Part shown: piece by piece, positions 1 through 5,256 of the stretch
How the letters are laid out: the number at the start of each line of letters is the position of its first letter
How positions within the stretch are numbered: the stretch's first letter is position 1
Source of the DNA: DATCYZ01 sp036526195
Lineage (GTDB): Bacteria; Pseudomonadota; Gammaproteobacteria; Burkholderiales; SG8-39
Direction of reading: 5' to 3'
Assembly: GCA_036526195.1 (NCBI GenBank)
Contig: DATCYZ010000142.1
Location: forward strand, 1-21,718
Length of the DNA: 21,718 nucleotides
Notes under the pieces: generated by a model
Databases searched by the model: none
Told to the model about the DNA's origin: nothing
The model's input: the letters and a program-made list of their open reading frames with translations, nothing else
Made by a program: the position numbers and the translations under genes

Positions 1-273
1 TATGCGTACGCTTCAAGCCATGCCGCAGGCGGGACATTGAGTTGCGCGGGTGCCGGCTGTCTGACGATCAACCGGTTCGATGGCACCCAGGACTTCCGTC
101 CCGCTCTTCTGATCCTTGCGGGGAGATCCGTTTCGGGCAACGCCCGACCAAGCGCGAACCTCGGCGAATACCTCGAAGGTTCGCAGAACACCGATCTTGA
201 CAGCATATTCGAGCAACAACGCGTGGTACGGTCGCTCAACGACCGCGTGGTCACGGTTGGGCCATCCTCCTGA
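1..273 (+). CDS. C-terminal fragment of an unidentified protein, probably prepilin-associated (5' end outside window)
   Basis: The frame is open from the first base and stops at 271-273, so only the last 90 residues are present. The fragment includes a Cys pair (LSCAGAGC), a stretch reading RPALLILAGRSVSGNARPSA, then LGEYLEG and a C-terminal NDRVVTVGPSS. The stop overlaps the start of the next gene by one base (TGATG), which implies translational coupling with the following prepilin. From memory, tails with an 'AGR..SG..RPSANL..YLEG...NDRVV' pattern occur in proteins of prepilin clusters in Betaproteobacteria, but I could not check this. The N-terminus, where a prepilin cleavage motif would be, is outside the window. 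The reading frame is secure; the identity is inference from context and tail pattern. Confidence 0.6.
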   Translation, partial: YAYASSHAAGGTLSCAGAGCLTINRFDGTQDFRPALLILAGRSVSGNARPSANLGEYLEGSQNTDLDSIFEQQRVVRSLNDRVVTVGPSS

Positions 274-1037
274 TGGGCCATACCCGCGCGCGGCAAGGTC
301 CCGGACGGCGGGCAAGCGGATTTTCGCTCACCGAGCTCGCGGTGGTCATCACCATCGTCGGACTCCTGCTCGGCAGCCTGACCTACACGCTTTCGGCACA
401 GGTCGAGCAACGCAATCGCAGCGAGACGGACCGGCGGCTGGCCGACGCCCGCGAACTGCTGCTCGGATTCGCGATTGCAAACGGTCGCCTGCCCTGCCCG
501 TCCACGGCGGCAAGTGCCGGCGACGAGGCGCCGGGCGGCGGCGGCGCCTGCACGACGTATTACGCCGGATTCCTGCCGGCGAAGGCCATCGGCTACCAGC
601 CCACCGACGCGGCCGGCTTCGCGGTCGATTCGTGGGGCAACCGGATCCGCTATTCGGTATCGGCGACGACCTGGTCGGCCGGCGCGGGGCGCTTCACGAC
701 CACCCATACGACCAGCGCGTGGAGCCTGACGCAGGCGCCGGCGGATCTGGTGGTGTGCACGCGCACGCCGACGCCGGTGACCAACACGGCCTGCGATGCC
801 GGCACGAGCGTGACAAATACGAGCACGGTACTCGCGATTGTCTTTTCGACCGGCAAGAACGGCGCGACCGGTGGCACCGGCACGAACGAGGCAGAGAACC
901 TCGAAGGCGATCAGCTTTTCGTCAGCCGCGCGCCGGACCCCGCAAGCGCCACCGGCGGGGAGTTCGACGACCAGATGGTATGGATTCCCGTAGGTCTGCT
1001 ATACGGCCGCATGGTGGCCGCGGGCATCCTGCCCTGA
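273..1037 (+). CDS. Prepilin-type minor pilin/pseudopilin, 254 aa
   Basis: The protein starts with a 16-residue basic leader ending in Gly. This is followed by FSLTELAVVITIVGLLLGSL, the class III prepilin motif: cleavage after G16, Phe at +1, Glu at +5, then a hydrophobic helix to about residue 37. PilD-type peptidase would cleave and methylate it, and the mature protein would sit in the inner membrane or a pilus/pseudopilus. The C-terminal part is a globular domain with Cys in RLPCPS and GGACTT, a DSWGNRIRY stretch and a closing LLYGRMVAAGILP. At 254 aa it is longer than a major pilin and fits a minor pilin or pseudopilin. It begins on the last base of the upstream stop codon. Its last 39 bp overlap, tail to tail, the end of the minus-strand histidine kinase gene. 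The exact pilus or secretion system served is unknown. Confidence 0.85.
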   Translation: MGHTRARQGPGRRASGFSLTELAVVITIVGLLLGSLTYTLSAQVEQRNRSETDRRLADARELLLGFAIANGRLPCPSTAASAGDEAPGGGGACTTYYAGFLPAKAIGYQPTDAAGFAVDSWGNRIRYSVSATTWSAGAGRFTTTHTTSAWSLTQAPADLVVCTRTPTPVTNTACDAGTSVTNTSTVLAIVFSTGKNGATGGTGTNEAENLEGDQLFVSRAPDPASATGGEFDDQMVWIPVGLLYGRMVAAGILP

Positions 1038-2771
1038 ACCCGGCGACCGCTTCGACAGCGAAAACCTGACGGCGCCGTCGAGGTTGTTTTCCAACGCGAG
1101 CCGGTAGCCGAGCGTTTCCGCACGACGCGCCGCCTGGAACAAGCCGATCCCCAGTCCGTGCTCGGACCGGATCGGCGCGTGCAAAAGCGCCTGCAGGGCA
1201 TCGGCTGGCACTGCCGCGCCGCTGTCTTCGACGCGCAGCACGGGCGCGGCACCGGCCGACAGGGTGACCCGGATCCGCAGGTCCGGGGTCACTGCCTTCT
1301 TCGCCAGTCCGTTCTGAAGGAGATTGTCGAGAACGCTGTCGAAAAGGCCCACGGGAATGGCGGACGGACCGGGCGAAGCGTCCGCTTCGAAGACGATCGA
1401 CGGATCCGGATAGCGCGATTGCGCCGCCGCCCACCAGCGATCCAGCGCCGTGCTGCGCTCGGCATCCGCCTCGGGCCGGCGCAGCTTCTCCAGCGTTTCG
1501 GACAGACGGCGCACGATGACCGGAAGCTCGCGCCGCAGGAAGGCCTGCAGGCGCGGCGAATCGCCGCTTTCCTCGCTCGCCGCCACCGCGGACAGCACGT
1601 TCAGCGACTGCAGCAGGTTCTTGACCTCGTGCGTGAGGCGCGCGCCGGTTTCGTGGACGGCCTGCAGGTACGCGCCTTCCTGCAACTCCTGCTCATGCTG
1701 TTTCGAAAGGTAGAACTCGCCGAGCAACTGGCCAAGCAGCATCAGGTGCCATTGCAGGGTCGGACTGACCCGATGCGGCGAGTACAGCGTCAGCGCCAGC
1801 TCGGCCGTGCCCCCGTCGACGGCATGCGCGGTGCGCTCGCCGACCTCGCCGGCGCCGCTCGAAGAGCGCCAGCGCACGCCGGACACCCAGGGCAGGCGCA
1901 CGAGCGCCGCAACCCCTTCCGAGAGGAACACTTCGGGGCGGCGCTGCTGCAACGACAGTTCCGCGAGGAACTGCAGCCAGCGTTCGAACGGCAGGCCGAT
2001 CGAGAAAAGATAACGGGACACGAATACGTCGAGACCCGCGAATCCGGCGCGCGGACTCCATGCAAGCCCGATCAGGAGAAGCGTTCCGGCGAGGATGAAC
2101 ACCGTCTCGGTGAGCGCCTGCAGGTAGGGCTTGCGGCCCAGCGTCATCAGCGTGAAGCTGCCGAGCACGGTCAATCCCAGCAGCAGCATCATGAACAGGC
2201 TGTAGAAGAAATCGATCAGCTCGGGCGCCTCGCCGCGCGCCGGTTCGCCGGGAAAGAACGCGATCAGCATCAGCAGCACCGGCAAGCCGTACTCCGCATA
2301 GCGGCGCACTTCCGGGGTGATCTCCCGGTTGGGCGCGATCTCCGGCAGCACGACCACCGCCAGGAGGGCCAGCAGGTAGATGAATACGAGCAGGTACCGC
2401 CGCCTCTGCCAGGGCGCGTGGTGCTGATAGACCTTGCCGCCGACCAGTCCCGCGAGCACCACCGTCCAGAACGCCAGCAACCACCAGCTGAGTCCCAGCA
2501 TGACCGCCAGGGCCGCGAGACCGATGGCCAGAGCCTGCGGCAGGGAGATCCGCTGCGGGCCGCGCAACAGCGGCTGCCACAGGAGCAGAAGGCCGAGATG
2601 CGCGATCAGCAGGGCCCGCGCCCAGACGTCGGCAACACCACGCACCGTCGCCACGTGCAGCAGCAGCAGCATGGTGATCAGCACGATGTTCGAATAACGC
2701 TCGCTGAACCGCGCCACGGCGGCTTCGAGCTTCGAGGGCGGTGCGACGGTGGAGGATGCGGACGGTTGCAT
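999..2771 (-). CDS. Membrane-bound sensor histidine kinase, 590 aa
   Basis: The N-terminal 265 residues hold about eight or nine hydrophobic segments (for example about 28-43, 52-68, 80-110, 125-143, 162-173, 190-210, 222-238). A region at about 275-355 may be a degenerate GAF-like sensor domain. The kinase core follows: an H-box around residues 372-390 with the HEVKNLL motif (H381 is the likely phospho-acceptor), an N-box DNLLQN at 482-487, a G1 box VEDSG at 514-518 and a G2 box GLGIGLF at 539-545. It should autophosphorylate in response to a membrane or cytosolic cue and pass phosphate to a response regulator. No response regulator gene lies beside it. It is transcribed divergently from the ABC permease (68-bp gap), and its final codons run 39 bp into the prepilin gene in antisense. 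PilS-like control of pilins is a possible role, but that is inference only. Confidence 0.88.
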   Translation of the reverse strand: MQPSASSTVAPPSKLEAAVARFSERYSNIVLITMLLLLHVATVRGVADVWARALLIAHLGLLLLWQPLLRGPQRISLPQALAIGLAALAVMLGLSWWLLAFWTVVLAGLVGGKVYQHHAPWQRRRYLLVFIYLLALLAVVVLPEIAPNREITPEVRRYAEYGLPVLLMLIAFFPGEPARGEAPELIDFFYSLFMMLLLGLTVLGSFTLMTLGRKPYLQALTETVFILAGTLLLIGLAWSPRAGFAGLDVFVSRYLFSIGLPFERWLQFLAELSLQQRRPEVFLSEGVAALVRLPWVSGVRWRSSSGAGEVGERTAHAVDGGTAELALTLYSPHRVSPTLQWHLMLLGQLLGEFYLSKQHEQELQEGAYLQAVHETGARLTHEVKNLLQSLNVLSAVAASEESGDSPRLQAFLRRELPVIVRRLSETLEKLRRPEADAERSTALDRWWAAAQSRYPDPSIVFEADASPGPSAIPVGLFDSVLDNLLQNGLAKKAVTPDLRIRVTLSAGAAPVLRVEDSGAAVPADALQALLHAPIRSEHGLGIGLFQAARRAETLGYRLALENNLDGAVRFSLSKRSPGSGQDARGHHAAV

Positions 2772-2839
2772 GTCGGCGACGTGGCGTCTAGTCTACCCGC
2801 GCGACGCGCGGCGCAATTCCTCCGGTCCGGTATCCGTTC

Positions 2840-3604
2840 ATGTCTGCCCTGTCCATACTCGGTCGAAACGCAATGCTGGAGGCCTGGCGCGGCGGCCTGC
2901 CCTGGCTTGCGGCCGCGGGCGTGCTCGGCGCGCTCGGCATAGCCGCCTTCCTCTCCCGCGTCGCGGTCACGGAGGGCGCGTTGCTCCAGTTGTCGGTCAC
3001 GGCCGCATTGCTTCGCATCGTGGCGGTCTTCCTGATCGCCGGACAGGTCGCCTCGAGCACGGCGCGCGAGCAGGACGACAAGGGCCTTGAACTGATGCTG
3101 GCCCTGCCGGTCCCGCGCAGCGCGCATTTTCTCGGCCGCTGGGCAGGTCACGCAGGCACCGCGTTCGTGCTGAGCGCGTTTGTCTGCCTGCCCCTGCTGC
3201 TGTGGAGCGCGCCGGCGGCGGTCGCCGCCTGGGGCCTGTCGCTCGCCTTCGAGCTGGTGCTCGTCGCCTCCGCAGCGCTGTTTTTTTCGATGGCCCTCGG
3301 GAAGCTTCTGCCCGCGCTTTCGGCAACCGCCGCCCTGTATGTTCTCGGGCGCAGCATCACGGCAATCCAGGCGATTGCGACCGGCCCCGCGCTCGAGCCC
3401 TCCCCGCTGCAGCACGCCGCCGGACTGGCAGTGGACGCACTTGCGCTCGCGCTGCCGCGCCTCGAGCTCGCCACGCGCGCCGAATGGCTACTCTACGGCC
3501 CGCCTGGCGGCCACGTGCTTGCGGCGCTCCTTGCCGGCCTGCTCGTTTATGCCGCCGTGCTGGTCCTTGCGGGACTGGTCGATTTCCAGCGACGCAACCT
3601 GTGA
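2840..3604 (+). CDS. ABC-2-type transporter permease (CcmB/NosY-like), 254 aa
   Basis: A small, very hydrophobic protein with about six membrane segments (roughly residues 18-40, 46-70, 105-128, 131-152, 157-175, 228-248). The cytoplasmic stretch after TM2 (STAREQDDKGLELMLALPVPRSAHFLGRW) resembles the coupling region of ABC-2/NosY-type permeases ('E...G.. .LL..P..R'). Such proteins pair with a separate ATPase to move a substrate or to act on the envelope. No ATPase gene is adjacent: the upstream neighbour is the divergent histidine kinase and the downstream one is a helical-repeat-like protein. The ATPase must be elsewhere or lost. The gene has no obvious Shine-Dalgarno. Its stop overlaps the next start as GTGA, so the next protein is probably a functional partner. 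Substrate unknown. Confidence 0.75.
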   Translation: MSALSILGRNAMLEAWRGGLPWLAAAGVLGALGIAAFLSRVAVTEGALLQLSVTAALLRIVAVFLIAGQVASSTAREQDDKGLELMLALPVPRSAHFLGRWAGHAGTAFVLSAFVCLPLLLWSAPAAVAAWGLSLAFELVLVASAALFFSMALGKLLPALSATAALYVLGRSITAIQAIATGPALEPSPLQHAAGLAVDALALALPRLELATRAEWLLYGPPGGHVLAALLAGLLVYAAVLVLAGLVDFQRRNL

Positions 3605-4350
3605 ACTTCGGGGCGACGCGACCCTGGTCCTCGGTGTCCGCATGGGTGTTCGCGGCGCTTGCCTGCACCGTTGCGCTTCATCTGCTGCTGCAGGGACGAC
3701 ATGCCCGCTCCGTCGGAACGCAGGCGGATCTCCCTGCAGCCCCGCGCGCAAGCGTCCTGCGGCTCGTGAGCCTCGGCGAAACGCCTGCGGCGAGCCGCCT
3801 GACCATGCTGTACCTGCAGGCCTTCGACACCCGCGGCGACAACCGCGTGTCGTACCGCCAGTTGGACTATGCCCGGCTGATTCAATGGCTCTCGACCAGC
3901 CTGGAACTGGACCCGCGCAGCCAATACCCGCTGTTCTCGGCCTCGCGGATCTATACGGAAACCAACGATGCGCAACGCGTCGGATTGATGCTCGAGTTCA
4001 TTCACACCCGGTTCCAGGAGGACCCGGACCGGCGCTGGCCGTGGCTCGCGCACGCGGCCCTGGTCGCGAAGCACCGGCTCAACGACCTGCCCCGCGCGCG
4101 CCGGTACGCCGTGGCCATCGATCGCCTGACACGCGACCCGAGCGTGCCCCTCTGGGCGAAGCAGATGGAGATCTTCATCCTCGAGGACATGAACGAACTC
4201 GAGGCGGCCCGGATCCTCCTCGGCGGATTGCTCGAAGCCGGGCGGATCGAGGACCCCGCGGAACGCCGGTTCCTCGAGGATCGCCTGCGCCAGCTCGAGC
4301 AGAGGCAACCGGAACGCAACGCAAATACCCCGGCACACAGAGAGGACTAG
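3601..4350 (+). CDS. Membrane-anchored TPR-like helical protein of unknown function, 249 aa
   Basis: I chose the GTG at 3601 as start because it overlaps the permease stop as GTGA and puts a membrane anchor at residues 13-31. The longer upstream reading frame is only the permease gene read in another frame. After the anchor and a short linker, residues 62-235 are predicted to be mostly helical with TPR-like spacing, including LEFIHTRFQEDPDRRWPWLA, ARRYAVAIDRLTRD and LEAARILLGGLLEAGRIED. The N-terminus suggests one inner-membrane anchor, but I cannot decide which side the repeats face. Coupling to the ABC-2 permease suggests an accessory or scaffold protein of that transporter. The downstream prepilin is separated by a 143-bp regulatory region. 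I do not recognise a named family; the function is unknown. Confidence 0.7.
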   Translation: MNFGATRPWSSVSAWVFAALACTVALHLLLQGRHARSVGTQADLPAAPRASVLRLVSLGETPAASRLTMLYLQAFDTRGDNRVSYRQLDYARLIQWLSTSLELDPRSQYPLFSASRIYTETNDAQRVGLMLEFIHTRFQEDPDRRWPWLAHAALVAKHRLNDLPRARRYAVAIDRLTRDPSVPLWAKQMEIFILEDMNELEAARILLGGLLEAGRIEDPAERRFLEDRLRQLEQRQPERNANTPAHRED

Positions 4351-4367
4351 CGTCGTCGATCGGACTG

Positions 4368-4389
4368 ATCTGTCGAGATCTCGACAGAT
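4368..4389. promoter_or_regulatory. 22-bp perfect palindrome upstream of the prepilin promoter
   Basis: The half-site ATCTGTCGAGA is followed directly by its exact reverse complement. The centre lies about 84 bp upstream of the start point predicted from the sigma-54 promoter, a normal place for an enhancer bound by an NtrC-family activator. Both half-sites contain CTGTC, which fits the loose (C/G)TGTC consensus I recall for PilR. An alternative reading is a terminator for the preceding gene (9-bp stem, GATC loop), but the following TTTCTTAC is a poor T tract. Confidence 0.55.
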
Positions 4390-4401
4390 TTCTTACAGAT
4401 T
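4384..4401 (+). repeat. Direct repeat ACAGATT x2, 11-bp spacing
   Basis: ACAGATT occurs at 4384-4390, where it overlaps the right edge of the palindrome, and again at 4395-4401. The period is 11 bp, about one helical turn, so a protein could contact both copies on the same DNA face. It is short and may be chance on its own, but it lies in the same activator-site region. Confidence 0.4.
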
Positions 4402-4436
4402 CCCACCTTCTGGCGTGTTCTGGGCCGCTTCACCCC

Positions 4437-4452
4437 TGGCACGGGAAATGCT
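4437..4452 (+). promoter_or_regulatory. Sigma-54 (-24/-12) promoter of the prepilin gene
   Basis: The sequence TGGCACGGGAAATGCT matches the sigma-54 consensus TGGCACG-N4-TTGCW at all but one of the defined positions. The invariant GG (4438-4439) and GC (4450-4451) have the required 12-bp offset. The predicted start is near 4462, about 32 bases before the ATG at 4494. The palindrome at 4368-4389 is the natural candidate for the activator site that sigma-54 promoters need. The rpoN gene for sigma-54 is at 10792-12234 in this window. Confidence 0.75.
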
Positions 4453-4457
4453 TTGAT

Positions 4458-4489
4458 GTACTCCGCAAGCCCCTACTCGTACGGAGTAC
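4458..4489 (+). promoter_or_regulatory. Inverted repeat burying the prepilin Shine-Dalgarno
   Basis: GTACTCCG (4458-4465) and CGGAGTAC (4482-4489) are an exact 8-bp inverted repeat around a 16-base spacer. The right arm contains the GGAG (4483-4486) that is the ribosome binding site for the ATG at 4494. The predicted sigma-54 start (about 4462) falls inside the left arm. A transcript from this promoter would lose much of the stem, whereas a read-through transcript from upstream would carry all of it. The repeat is seen directly; the regulatory role is inference, and it could instead be a DNA operator. Confidence 0.5.
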
Positions 4490-4493
4490 CACC

Positions 4494-5147
4494 ATGAAAA
4501 CCAAGCAAAAAGGCTTCACCCTGGTTGAGATCGCCATTGTTCTGGTGATCATCGGACTGCTGCTCGGCGGCATTCTGAAAGGTCAGGAAATGATCACCCA
4601 GGCGAAGATCAAGAACGCGATTGCCGATTTCTCCGGCATTTCGGCGGCCTACCACGGCTATCAGGACCGCTATCGCGCGATCCCGGGCGACGATCCGGGC
4701 GCCACGGCGCGCTGGGCGGGTGCCGCGCAGGGCGACGGCAACGGTGTGGTGGGGGGCACCTACAACTCGACCACCGCGAACGCCGAAACCCGCCTGTGGT
4801 GGGATCACCTGCGCCGCGCCGGCTTCGTCGCCGGCACCGGCCAGGAGCAACCGTTCAATGCCGTGGTCGGCAAGCTCGGCGTGCAAACCGGCGACGGCGC
4901 CGGGGGGCCGGTACTTGGCAGCGACGGTGCTGGCTTGAACGGCATCTCCGGCCTGATGGTCTGCTCGGCGAACCTGCCGGACAAGATCGCGATCGCCATC
5001 GATACCCAAATGGACGACGGCGTTCCCCTGACGGGCAGCGTGCGCGGCGTGCTGCAGACTGCACCCAACCCGAACGTCGCGGTTCAGGCAACAGCGACCT
5101 ACGCCGAGACCGGCACGAACACCTACCTGCTCTGCCGCACGTTCTGA
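4494..5147 (+). CDS. Type IV prepilin / pseudopilin, 217 aa
   Basis: A short basic leader MKTKQKG precedes FTLVEIAIVLVIIGLLLGGI: the prepilin cleavage site after G7, Phe +1, Glu +5, and a hydrophobic helix to about residue 29. The amphipathic N-terminal helix runs on (GQEMITQAKIKNAIADFSGI), then a globular head with AIPGDDPGA, LWWDHLRRAGF and a Gly-rich stretch. Cys157 and Cys214 could form the C-terminal disulfide loop common in pilins. The start is fixed by the leader length and a GGAG ribosome binding site 7 bases upstream; the frame open further 5' is not coding. Its own sigma-54 promoter and twin downstream terminators make it a separately regulated, probably well-expressed single gene. 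It may be a major pilin or a pseudopilin; the machine it serves is not in the window. Confidence 0.88.
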   Translation: MKTKQKGFTLVEIAIVLVIIGLLLGGILKGQEMITQAKIKNAIADFSGISAAYHGYQDRYRAIPGDDPGATARWAGAAQGDGNGVVGGTYNSTTANAETRLWWDHLRRAGFVAGTGQEQPFNAVVGKLGVQTGDGAGGPVLGSDGAGLNGISGLMVCSANLPDKIAIAIDTQMDDGVPLTGSVRGVLQTAPNPNVAVQATATYAETGTNTYLLCRTF

Positions 5148-5164
5148 TCGACAGCGCAACGCAA

Positions 5165-5194
5165 GAAAAAAGGCCGGCATCCGCCGGCCTTTTT
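5165..5194. terminator. Rho-independent terminator 1 (bidirectional)
   Basis: The stem GGCCGGC (5172-5178) pairs with GCCGGCC (5183-5189) around an ATCC loop. It is flanked by six or seven As on the left and a run of Ts on the right (5190-5194, then C and five more Ts). The A/T flanks let it work for the prepilin on the plus strand and for the antiporter gene arriving on the minus strand. Confidence 0.85.
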
Positions 5195-5201
5195 CTTTTT
5201 G

Positions 5202-5224
5202 GGCCGGCGAATGCCGGCCTTTTT
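5202..5224 (+). terminator. Rho-independent terminator 2 (tandem copy)
   Basis: The stem GGCCGGC (5202-5208) pairs with GCCGGCC (5213-5219) around a GAAT loop and is followed by TTTTTCTT. Its arms are identical to those of the first terminator 30 bp away and its loop differs. It has a T tract only on the plus strand, so it backs up termination after the prepilin. Confidence 0.8.
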
Positions 5225-5256
5225 CTTCTCCGGCAGCGGCGGCGCCTCGCCCTTCC

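Noticed and set aside
116..1069. 317-codon plus-strand frame over the prepilin
   Set aside because: Arg-rich out-of-frame translation; the frame starting at 273 has the prepilin leader and helix.
2789..2795. Possible -10 boxes (TAGTCT plus strand, TAGACT minus strand) between kinase and permease genes
   Set aside because: Only 3-4 of 6 matches and no credible -35 on either strand; too weak to list as promoters.
1158..2942. 594-codon open frame on the plus strand
   Set aside because: It is the antisense of the histidine kinase gene. The product is low-complexity Arg/Gln/His-rich, as expected from shadow frames in GC-rich DNA, and the kinase has clear catalytic motifs.
3202..3600. N-terminal extension of the TPR-like protein
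   Set aside because: This part is the permease gene read in another frame. The GTG at 3601 gives a GTGA overlap and a sensible membrane anchor.
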